DNA from: Rothia nasimurium
GTDB taxonomy: Bacteria > Actinomycetota > Actinomycetes > Actinomycetales > Micrococcaceae
Direction of reading: 5' to 3'
NCBI RefSeq assembly: GCF_014217215.1
Contig: NZ_CP056080.1
Coordinates: forward strand, 2,356,001-2,420,000
Length of the DNA: 64,000 nt
Position 1 is the first letter of the stretch. Each line of letters opens with the position of its first letter. Shown in pieces: positions 57,878-64,000 of the stretch. The notes under the pieces were generated by a model. That model saw only the letters and a list, made by a program, of their open reading frames with translations. It was not told the origin of the DNA and ran no database searches. Both the position numbers and the translations under genes were made by a program.

Positions 57878-57891
57878 AGAGTACTTAAGTA
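57878..57891. promoter_or_regulatory. Palindrome AGTACTTAAGTACT before the siderophore-interacting gene
   Basis: A perfect 14-bp palindrome lies about 60 bases upstream of the GTG start of the siderophore-interacting protein, between divergent genes. It could be an operator. It does not match the usual iron box. Confidence 0.4.
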
Positions 57892-57950
57892 CTAGAGATT
57901 GAGCTGGCCAGCATCAAGAGGGGCTGGTCGTAGTCAGAGAAAGGACGCCG

Positions 57951-58928
57951 GTGGGCAGCACAAAGAGCAAGGGCAAGGACGCCAAGGAGCAGCTCAAGGA
58001 GCTCAAAGCTGAGGTGAAGTACCTGAAGAAGGGGCAGAAGCAGCTGCTCAAGCGGGTGGAGCAGCTGGAGAAGGCGCTCGCCGCCGGGCAGGGTTCGGCA
58101 CCTGCTACCGCCCCTGTGCAGAACCCAGCCCGCCCCCAAGCTGCCGGGGGCACCCGCGACGGGGCGGGAGCGTCCTACCCGCAGCCGATGAAGTCGGGTA
58201 AGTACCGGGGCGGCTACTCCCACTACCGGGTGACCGAGGTGGGGCAGCTGACGCCCACCGTCATGCGGGTGGTTGCCGAACCTGCTGACGGCAAGCGGGT
58301 TGAGGCCCAGGGGCTGGTGGGTGAGTACATCTACCTGGTGACCGGCAAGAAGGGGGAGGTACTGCCCGCACCGTCCTTTGAGAAGGGCAAGGCGCGATGG
58401 AGCCAGCCGACCACCACCGCCAAGTACACGGTCAGGAACTTTGATGAGCGCACCGGGGCCCTAGAAATCAACATCATGCTGCACGAGCACGGGGCTGGGA
58501 CAACCTGGGCCCGCACCGTTGCCGTGGGCGATAGCGCGCATTTTCTGGGGGCGAAGTCGGGGTACTCCATCAGCAAGGACTACGACTTTTACCTGCTAGC
58601 CGGGGACGAAAGCGGCCTGCCCGGTATGGCCCGCTGGATCGAGAGCCTGCCCGCGAGCACCCGGGGTGTGGCCGTGATTGAGGTACCCGGGGAGGCGTCG
58701 CAGCAGGTGATTGCTGCTCCTGAGAATTTTGAGGTGGTCTGGGTGGATTCTGCCCGGCGCGGGGCGTTGGCTGAGGCTGTGATGGGCTACCCTCTGCCGG
58801 AGGGGTCGGTGTGTACCTGGTTGGCGGGTGAGTCCGGGTCTATTCATCCCGTGCGTATTTGGGCGCGGCGGGAGTTGGGCGTACCCAAGGGGCACGGTTA
58901 TGCCAAGGGGTATTGGAAGAAGAAGTAG
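57951..58928 (+). CDS. Siderophore-interacting FAD protein (SIP family) with N-terminal coiled coil
   Basis: This 325-aa cytoplasmic flavoprotein probably reduces ferric siderophore complexes to release iron. Residues about 1-45 (KGKDAKEQLKELKAEVKYLKK and on) are a predicted coiled coil, then an Ala/Pro/Gly-rich linker. The SIP part begins near 85, with SHYRVTEVGQLTPTVMRV, HEHGAGTTWARTVAVGD, LLAGDESGLPGMARWIESLP and WLAGESGSIHPVRIWARRELGVPKGHGYAKGYW. These match the SIP FAD and NAD(P)H parts. The N-terminal coiled coil is not typical. The GTG start has AAGGAC upstream. A siderophore-binding lipoprotein is encoded next. Confidence 0.9.
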   Translation: MGSTKSKGKDAKEQLKELKAEVKYLKKGQKQLLKRVEQLEKALAAGQGSAPATAPVQNPARPQAAGGTRDGAGASYPQPMKSGKYRGGYSHYRVTEVGQLTPTVMRVVAEPADGKRVEAQGLVGEYIYLVTGKKGEVLPAPSFEKGKARWSQPTTTAKYTVRNFDERTGALEINIMLHEHGAGTTWARTVAVGDSAHFLGAKSGYSISKDYDFYLLAGDESGLPGMARWIESLPASTRGVAVIEVPGEASQQVIAAPENFEVVWVDSARRGALAEAVMGYPLPEGSVCTWLAGESGSIHPVRIWARRELGVPKGHGYAKGYWKKK

Positions 58929-58962
58929 TTTGGGTACAGGGTGTCATCAAAAGATATAAATT

Positions 58963-59001
58963 TTTAGGGTAACTTAATCAGAGATTTAGGCAAACCTAAA
59001 A
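58963..59001 (+). promoter_or_regulatory. Tandem iron boxes (DtxR/IdeR-like)
   Basis: TTTAGGCAAACCTAAA at 58986-59001 is an inverted repeat matching the core of the DtxR/IdeR consensus in all but one or two positions. A second, weaker half-site (TTAGGGTAACTTAA) lies at about 58965-58978. Both precede the siderophore-binding lipoprotein gene, suggesting iron-repressed expression. Confidence 0.7.
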
Positions 59002-59015
59002 ATGGAGTTTTACTG

Positions 59016-60059
59016 ATGGCACTCACCCGCGCAACCTTCCTCAAGCTCACAGCAGCAACCGCCCTCACAGGCGTCCTTTCTGCATGCTCAACAGGATCAA
59101 ACACCCCCTCTTCAACATCAAAGGCTAGCGGGGGTAGCTATACCGTTGAACATGCCTTCGGCAGCACCACTTTCGATGCTGTTCCTGAAAAAATTGCTGT
59201 TGTTCAGCCCTGGAAAAATCCCGATGCCCTTCTTGCCCTCGGCGTAGTTCCTGCGGGCACCCCCTATGTGAGCTGGGGCGAGAACGCCAACCGCTCCACC
59301 GACTGGTTCGACGCTAAACTCACCGAGCTGGGCGGCGAAGAACCCACCCGCTACGACGAGACCGACGGCCCCAACTACGAGGCTCTTGCCGCCCTAGAAC
59401 CCGACGCTATTTTCTCTCCCTACGGCGACATGACCCAGGAAATCTACGATAAACTCTCCGGCATCGCCCCTGTAGTTCCAGCTCCGGTGGGAGTGGGAGC
59501 CTACGAGACTAACTGGCAGCAGTGCGTTGAGATGGCAGGCAAGATGCTACAGCGGGAGGACGACGCTGCTTCCCTCATCACAGAAGTTGAGGGGAAGCTT
59601 GCAGAGGCAGTTGCGGGGCACCCTATTCTGAACGGGGCGAGTTTCACTGCTGGCTACTTCGATACCGCTGCCAACACTTTTGGGGCCTACACGTCAGAAG
59701 ATTCTCGCCCCCAGTTCTTCACCTCTCTTGGCATGGCAAACGCCCCTTATATTACCGAGCATGAGGGTGAAGCCGAGGGCGTTTATATGACCATTTCTTC
59801 CGAGGTTCTCGACCAGGTTGAGTGCGACGTGATTTGGGCGTGGGCCAACTCTGCTGAAGAAGCAGAAGCCGTGCGCTCTAACGAGCTGTTTGCCCAGCTA
59901 CCCGCCCTTAAGAATGATGCGACGGTGTTTGAAACCGATAAGCAGAAGGGGCTAGCCCTTTCTGCTGCCTCGCCGCTTTCAGTGCCGTGGGTTCTCAATG
60001 AGACCACCCTCCTTGCAGATTTGGCAACAGCTGTAGAGAATACGCACGCAACTTCCTAG
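59016..60059 (+). CDS. Iron-siderophore substrate-binding lipoprotein
   Basis: This 347-aa lipoprotein captures ferric siderophores for an ABC importer. The lipobox is LSAC after a Tat-like or Sec signal peptide. Marks of the FepB/FhuD-type family include GSTTFDAVPEKIAVVQPWKNPDALLALGV and LEPDAIFSPYGDMTQEIYDKLSGIAPVV. GGAG lies nine bases before the ATG. An iron box covers the promoter. No permease or ATPase genes are nearby, so the importer is elsewhere. Its 3' end overlaps the convergent glycerate kinase by four bases. Confidence 0.93.
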   Translation: MALTRATFLKLTAATALTGVLSACSTGSNTPSSTSKASGGSYTVEHAFGSTTFDAVPEKIAVVQPWKNPDALLALGVVPAGTPYVSWGENANRSTDWFDAKLTELGGEEPTRYDETDGPNYEALAALEPDAIFSPYGDMTQEIYDKLSGIAPVVPAPVGVGAYETNWQQCVEMAGKMLQREDDAASLITEVEGKLAEAVAGHPILNGASFTAGYFDTAANTFGAYTSEDSRPQFFTSLGMANAPYITEHEGEAEGVYMTISSEVLDQVECDVIWAWANSAEEAEAVRSNELFAQLPALKNDATVFETDKQKGLALSAASPLSVPWVLNETTLLADLATAVENTHATS

Positions 60060-61192
60060 TGCAGGTGGGTGCTGGCGATGGTGGCCGCTAGTTCGTGGAG
60101 GTAAGGACGCGGGTTGGCTAGGGATTCTGCCAGGGTGGCTGGGGTGTCACCCACGACCGAGTAGACGGAGGTGAACCCGGCGGCGCGGGCCTGGTCGGAG
60201 GATAGTTCGCTGATTCCGCAGACGGCAATGACCGGCAGGTTGCGGGCGGAGGCTTCTGCTGCCACACCTGCCGGGCCCTTGCCCTGCAGGGTTTGTTCGT
60301 CAAATTTCCCTTCGCCGGTAATGACGATATCTGCCTGCTCAAGCGCCCGGTGGAAGCCGGTGAGCTCGAAACAGACCTCCACGCCGGGGCGCATGGTGGC
60401 CCCGAGTACCGACAGGCAGGCAAAGCCCAGGCCACCGGCGGCACCTGCGCCGGGAGAATCAGCGAATGTTCCACGTGAAACATTGAGGGTCTCTTCTACC
60501 GCATCAGCTAGTTTTTGCAGGTTCTGGTCAAGCTGGGGAACCTGCTCTTCAGTAGCCCCCTTCTGGGGCCCATAGACCGCAGCGGCACCGGACGGGCCAC
60601 ACAGCGGGTTGGTTACGTCGCTCGCCATAATGATCTCTACCCCGGCTAGGCGCTCGTCAAGCCCGGCCATATCAACAGAAGCTAGCTGCCCCAGCGCCCC
60701 GCCACCGGGGGCAAGGTCGCGCCCTGCTGCGTCCTGAAGTGTCACACCGAGCGCCTGCATGAGCCCCGCTCCCCCGTCGGTGCTGGCCGACCCGCCCAGG
60801 CCGATGATGAGCGTCCGCGCACCTGCGCCCACCGCGTGCAGAATCAGCTCACCGGCCCCGAAGGACGTGGCCCGCCAGGTATCCAGCTGGTCTTCGCGTA
60901 GGCGGGCAATGCCGCCCGCTTCAGCGATTTCGAGGACGGCCGTGCGTTCAGCCTGCGAGTAGGCGTAGCGGGCGGTCACCGGCTGACCGGCAAAGGGGCC
61001 CGTGACGGTGCAAGTGACCTCGCTGTAGCCGGCGGCCAGGGCGGCGTCTACGGTGCCGTCGCCGCCGTCCGCTATGGGGCAGGTGATGACCTCACACCCG
61101 CCAGCCCCCTCTAGCCCGGCGGCGAGCGCCTTGGTGAGCTGCGCGCCGGTGAGCGTGCTCTTGAACTTATCGACAGCGAGTAAAACCTTCAT
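60056..61192 (-). CDS. glxK: Glycerate 2-kinase (GlxK family)
   Basis: This 378-aa enzyme phosphorylates D-glycerate with ATP. Marks are the start MKVLLAVDKFKSTLTGAQLTKALAAGL, PIADGGDGTVDAAL, IGLGGSASTDGGAGLMQALG, and ITGEGKFDEQTLQGKGPAGVA near the C-terminus. Type I glycerate kinases of this group make 2-phosphoglycerate. It has no glyoxylate-pathway neighbours here. A second parS-like site (60467-60482) lies inside the coding sequence. The gene has its own start region before the SMR gene. Confidence 0.92.
   Translation of the reverse strand: MKVLLAVDKFKSTLTGAQLTKALAAGLEGAGGCEVITCPIADGGDGTVDAALAAGYSEVTCTVTGPFAGQPVTARYAYSQAERTAVLEIAEAGGIARLREDQLDTWRATSFGAGELILHAVGAGARTLIIGLGGSASTDGGAGLMQALGVTLQDAAGRDLAPGGGALGQLASVDMAGLDERLAGVEIIMASDVTNPLCGPSGAAAVYGPQKGATEEQVPQLDQNLQKLADAVEETLNVSRGTFADSPGAGAAGGLGFACLSVLGATMRPGVEVCFELTGFHRALEQADIVITGEGKFDEQTLQGKGPAGVAAEASARNLPVIAVCGISELSSDQARAAGFTSVYSVVGDTPATLAESLANPRPYLHELAATIASTHLH
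60467..60482. other. parS-like ParB-binding site (site 2) inside glycerate kinase
   Basis: TGTTCCACGTGAAACA matches the 16-bp parS sequence known from Bacillus (TGTTNCACGTGAAACA) exactly. It encodes part of the kinase on the opposite strand. Binding by ParB is inferred. Confidence 0.8.
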
Positions 61193-61215
61193 GGGTCTAT
61201 TATGCGCCTGTCTCT

Positions 61216-61530
61216 CTAGGAGGTGACTTTCAGCCCCACGATACCTGCCACAATCATGAGCAGGAAGAGCACCTTAAGCAGGGAAACAGGCTCGGTGCCG
61301 GTCGCCATGGCATAGAGGACGGTGACGGTCGCGCCGATCCCCACCCATACAGCATAAGCGGTACCGGTGGGCAGCTCCCGCATAGCATAGGCCAGGCCCA
61401 CCATGCTGAGAACCAGACCCCCGATAAAGACCAGGGTGGGGGTCAAGCGGGTCAGGCCCTCAGACTTACCCAGGGCCGTTGCCCAGACAGCTTCGAAAAG
61501 GCCAGAAATAATCAGAATAAGCCAGTGCAT
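61216..61530 (-). CDS. Small multidrug resistance family exporter (SugE/Gdx-like)
   Basis: This is a 104-aa four-helix membrane exporter. The segments MHWLILIISGLFEAVWATALGKSEGLTRLTP, MRELPTGTAYAVWVGIGATVTV and LFLLMIVAGIVGLKV match the SMR family, with the essential Glu in LFEAVWA. The KSEGLTRLTP and GTAYAVWVGIG patterns are closer to the guanidinium exporters (SugE/Gdx) than to EmrE. A GTG at 61536 or the ATG at 61530 could be the start. No guanidine riboswitch was seen upstream. A terminator of the neighbouring DUF418 gene lies just before it. Confidence 0.88.
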   Translation of the reverse strand: MHWLILIISGLFEAVWATALGKSEGLTRLTPTLVFIGGLVLSMVGLAYAMRELPTGTAYAVWVGIGATVTVLYAMATGTEPVSLLKVLFLLMIVAGIVGLKVTS

Positions 61531-61569
61531 AAGCACCCATTCTAGGTGCGCACTCGCACAGTTTAAAAC

Positions 61570-61601
61570 GATGAGGCCGGGTCCCCCGACCCGGCCTCAT
61601 C
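61570..61601 (-). terminator. Terminator of the DUF418 gene
   Basis: GATGAGGCCGGGT and ACCCGGCCTCATC form a perfect 13-bp stem with a CCCCCG loop, followed on the minus strand by GTTTT. It lies between the DUF418 gene and the SMR gene. Confidence 0.8.
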
Positions 61602-61744
61602 AATACACACACATTTACACATCGGGGCTAGGCCCCGTGCAAGAAACACACACTACTGCTTTCTTGAGATTCTCCAGGGCCACCCTGCGGGCGGCTGCTC
61701 TTTCGAACCTTGTACCTCTAGTATGGCGGAGCCTTCTTAAGCTC

Positions 61745-63025
61745 CTATATATCGTTCCTGTGTACCAGCTGGGAATATTGGCCAGCTAGCCCGCCCTTAC
61801 CGTAAGACATCCTGCGGTGCAGGGCCTCTAGCGGGCCGGGCTTGCCCGCAGCTTCAAGAGCCACCGCCACAAGAACCGTCACCAGCCACCCGCCGGTGCC
61901 AACCAGCAGGAGCACGGAGGCACCGGCGTCCGCAAAGAGCCCCAGGGCAAAGCCACCGAAGACCACTAAGAAAATCACCGACTGCAGCACGTAACCGGTC
62001 ATAGACCGCTTACCCAGGGCAATCAGGGGCCGAAGCGGGGCAGGGACGGGGGCACCGGCGTCCACACGCTCCTGAACCCCGGTTAGTGCCAACGCCAGCA
62101 GGGCAATAAAGCCCGGGCCACCCAGAACACCCAGGGTCATCGTGAGCACCCCGAAAACACCGGTAGGCAGCACGTCCAGGGCCTCAAGCCCGGCAGGAAT
62201 ACCGGTGCCCAGGGCAGCAACCAGGCCAACCCCGGCCAGCCACACCAGCACCCGGCGGTGACGCGCGGGATCAGCCAGCACGCCCTCACGCGCCAGCACA
62301 AACCCCAGAAGCATCAGCGGGAGCAACATAAAAGCCTGCAAGGGCACGCCGAGGAAGCTACCGAGCAGCACAATCAGGCCGTTGAGCAGTACCGACCAGT
62401 AGCTCGTTATGGGCAGTAGGCCACCGCTGCTACCCCCGCCCAGTAGCTCCTGAAGCTGGCCAGCACCGAGCACCGCTTCAAGCAAAAGCACCCCGGCCAG
62501 AGCCACCAGGTTGGTCACAGCAAAAAGCGTACCGGCCACCCAGAGCAAGACCTTGGTGCGCACCGCGATCAGGCAAGCCATGAATAGGCCAATCAGGCCG
62601 TAGGCCAGCATGATGTCACCCCAGAAGAGAAAGACCATGTGTAGGGCGCCAAAGATCGCCAGCATACCGTAGCGGCGGGCGATCACTCCGCGGGCCTTAG
62701 GCAGTGGGTAGCCGCGCCGGTAGAGACTGGCGGCAATCAGCCCCACGCCAAAGCCCAGCAGGGTTGAGAACATGGGGAAGCCGCGGGCATGCACGAAGGA
62801 GGTGGTGAACATGATGGTCAGCTTGTCCCAGAAGCTGTCATTTACCACCCGGCCCGTCATCGAGGCCGGGCCACCGGCAAAGAGAACCCAGGCCGTGGTC
62901 ACGTTAGCCACCGCGATGCCCCAGAGCATCAGCCCGCGGGCAACATCGGGCACAAGTATGCGAGATGTAGGAAGAGTTTGAGGGGGCTGGGGCTGAGGCT
63001 GGAGGGTCTGGTGTGGGTGCTCCAT
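61745..63025 (-). CDS. DUF418 family membrane protein
   Basis: This 426-aa membrane protein has about ten hydrophobic segments. It begins with a Gln/Pro-rich cytoplasmic tail, then ILVPDVARGLMLWGIAVANV, the family start, and contains SFVHARGFPMFSTLLGFGVGL and ALGKRSMTGYVLQSVIF. The C-terminal GPLEALHRRMSYG is the usual DUF418 ending. The start was moved to the ATG at 63025 because AAAGGTAG precedes it. The function is unknown; it may be a transporter or acyltransferase-like protein. A terminator follows at 61570. Confidence 0.88.
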   Translation of the reverse strand: MEHPHQTLQPQPQPPQTLPTSRILVPDVARGLMLWGIAVANVTTAWVLFAGGPASMTGRVVNDSFWDKLTIMFTTSFVHARGFPMFSTLLGFGVGLIAASLYRRGYPLPKARGVIARRYGMLAIFGALHMVFLFWGDIMLAYGLIGLFMACLIAVRTKVLLWVAGTLFAVTNLVALAGVLLLEAVLGAGQLQELLGGGSSGGLLPITSYWSVLLNGLIVLLGSFLGVPLQAFMLLPLMLLGFVLAREGVLADPARHRRVLVWLAGVGLVAALGTGIPAGLEALDVLPTGVFGVLTMTLGVLGGPGFIALLALALTGVQERVDAGAPVPAPLRPLIALGKRSMTGYVLQSVIFLVVFGGFALGLFADAGASVLLLVGTGGWLVTVLVAVALEAAGKPGPLEALHRRMSYGKGGLAGQYSQLVHRNDI

Positions 63026-63354
63026 TACTACCTTTCGTGTGTGGGTCTCTGCTTCTACCCTAGAGAAAACGGAGCTAGGGCGCATCCGCCGGGCGGGTGA
63101 AAAACGCTTTAAACACCGATGGCGAGACCCCCATACTGGTCTCGCCATCGGTGAGTGAAAACCGGGTTCAGCATTACCCGCTTTTCGAAGTACACACACA
63201 TTCGCTTCTTACAGTCTTTCGAGCTGTTACATCTATATAACCGCACTAGGCTTGAACTGGGTTTTGAGTTGCCTGGGAGCAAGCTGGGTATTTTCGCGGA
63301 CGCCCGTGGGCGCCTCCCGGAGCACAAGCAGGCCCCGGCCAGCCCGGGGAACTT
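63026..63354. other. Gap of about 330 bp with one terminator
   Basis: No gene is seen. A strong hairpin lies at 63114-63153. The rest is the upstream region of the DUF418 gene and a short AT-rich stretch (ACATCTATATAACCG). Confidence 0.6.
63114..63153 (-). terminator. Terminator after the 112-aa membrane protein gene
   Basis: CACCGATGGCGAGACC pairs perfectly with GGTCTCGCCATCGGTG around an 8-base loop. On the minus strand it is followed by TTTAAAGCGTTTTTC, and it lies about 200 bases after the gene. Confidence 0.6.
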
Positions 63355-63693
63355 CTAGGAGAAGTAACCAATCAAGAAGAACCAGAGCACCGGATTAGCG
63401 AGTACAGACACCACCAGAATCACGATGAACCAGAGCGTATGCCGGGCAAAGCGCAACAGACCCACCAGGGCCAGTACAAAGGCCAGGGTAGCTGCCACAA
63501 CAGAAATCGCCATAAACCCCAAGAAAGTCGCTAGAACCGTTGAGGGGGACCCCACGTTCACCACAAAAGCCAACACCAGCGTCAGCACCGCCACGCCCTC
63601 GGTAATCGCAGCCGCAATCAGGGTCTGGGTGCTCTGCGGGCGGCGGGTACGGGCAGCAGGAGGTGTCGATTGTAAAGCCATACCCTCTAGCAT
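63355..63693 (-). CDS. Uncharacterised membrane protein (112 aa)
   Basis: This is a 112-aa protein with three helices (LIAAAITEGVAVLTLVLAFVVNV, TFLGFMAISVVAATLAFVLALVGLL and LWFIVILVVSVLANPVLWFFLI). The N-terminus is short and hydrophilic. The start was set at the ATG preceded by GGGGAG at six bases, giving MLEGMALQST. A second Met four residues on is also possible. No family is recognised. It sits between rplI and the DUF418 gene. Confidence 0.65.
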   Translation of the reverse strand: MLEGMALQSTPPAARTRRPQSTQTLIAAAITEGVAVLTLVLAFVVNVGSPSTVLATFLGFMAISVVAATLAFVLALVGLLRFARHTLWFIVILVVSVLANPVLWFFLIGYFS

Positions 63694-63734
63694 GCCAGAC
63701 TCCCCTGTGAAAACCGCAAGCCCACCACACGCAG

Positions 63735-63771
63735 AACGCCCCGCTCCCCCCAAGAAGGGGGAGCGGGGCGT
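63735..63771 (-). terminator. Probable terminator of rplI
   Basis: ACGCCCCGCTCCCCC and its complement form a very stable stem with a CAAGAA loop, 40-80 bases after the rplI stop on the minus strand. The T run is weak. Confidence 0.65.
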
Positions 63772-63812
63772 CCTCATGCTGCTAGAAACCTAGCGAATAA
63801 TCCTCAGGGGAA

Positions 63813-64000
63813 TTACTCGGCTATAACGTCCAGCTCAACGTTAGCTACAACGTCTTCGTGCAGACGCACAGAAACGGTGTAAACGCCGGTACGCTTGATA
63901 GCGGAACCGAGGTTGATAGCGCGCTTGTCGACGGAGCCTGCGCCTGATGCCTCAATGGCGTCAGCAACGTGCTCAGCCTTGACGGTGCCGAAGAGGCGGC
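63813..64000 (-). CDS. rplI: 50S ribosomal protein L9, C-terminal part (5' end outside window)
   Basis: The frame is open to the right edge of the window and stops at 63813-63815. The visible 62 codons give RLFGTVKAEHVADAI, VDKRAINLGSAIKRTGVYTVSVRLHEDVVANVELDV and an ending AE, which match the L9 C-terminal domain. L9 binds 23S rRNA. In actinobacteria rplI follows rpsF, ssb and rpsR and is often followed by dnaB, which here lies about 6.6 kb away. Confidence 0.95.
   Translation of the reverse strand, partial: RLFGTVKAEHVADAIEASGAGSVDKRAINLGSAIKRTGVYTVSVRLHEDVVANVELDVIAE

Noticed and set aside
61537-61620. Guanidine riboswitch before the SMR exporter
   Set aside because: The strong hairpin there is the terminator of the upstream DUF418 gene, and no paired ACGR loops of a mini-ykkC RNA are seen.

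Overview
This 64 kb window comes from a high-GC Gram-positive bacterium. The evidence points to an actinobacterium of the Micrococcaceae, most likely Rothia or a close relative. It carries the pknB-pknA-pbpA-rodA-pstP-fhaB-fhaA block with crgA, a class E sortase and a trpG/pabA gene beside it, a LAxTG-anchored surface protein, GTG starts, leaderless promoters and a rRNA spacer without tRNAs. The genus is inferred from the general look of the 16S gene and gene order, not from a search. The fha/pkn/crgA block, rplI and dnaB usually lie near oriC in actinobacteria. Two parS sites and a cluster of DnaA-box palindromes fit an origin-proximal position.

Layout. 1-3.9 kb: the end of a Nudix gene, two convergent nuclease-like lipoproteins, sodA, an intergenic region with three 20-bp DnaA-box palindromes, and a MarR regulator. 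4-10.8 kb: transporters, namely two nhaA Na+/H+ antiporters sharing a converted 3' end, an AGCS symporter and a frameshifted APC permease. 11-15.5 kb: a lower-GC operon for 5-oxoproline use (pxpA, biotin carrier, biotin carboxylase, pxpB, pxpC) with a leaderless promoter. 15.7-23 kb: an uncharacterised protein, a TIGR01777-type epimerase, a sortase-anchored 5'-nucleotidase, a small PLDc_N membrane protein, a zinc alcohol dehydrogenase and a DUF808 protein. 23-23.4 kb: structured non-coding DNA and tRNA-Leu(CAG).

23.7-35.8 kb is the growth, division and Ser/Thr kinase signalling block. Two FHA proteins, a PP2C phosphatase, RodA, a class B PBP and two PASTA kinases run on the plus strand and face trpG/pabA, a small membrane protein and a class E sortase. 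crgA lies beyond. The sortase is the likely anchoring enzyme for the 5'-nucleotidase. 36-41 kb: YceI, a divergent LysG-type regulator and LysE exporter, an ABC transporter pseudogene and an unknown membrane protein. 41.3-46.9 kb: a minus-strand rRNA operon with 16S and 23S but no 5S before its terminator.

47-57 kb: an LLM oxidoreductase, a two-component system with parS between its genes, a DUF421 protein, hemD, an AlkD-like glycosylase, a leaderless TetR regulator and dnaB interrupted by two inteins, one with class 3 features. 57-64 kb: small membrane proteins, a siderophore-interacting protein, an iron-box-controlled siderophore-binding lipoprotein, glycerate kinase containing a second parS, an SMR exporter, a DUF418 protein and the 3' end of rplI. 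No prophage, insertion sequence or CRISPR array was seen.
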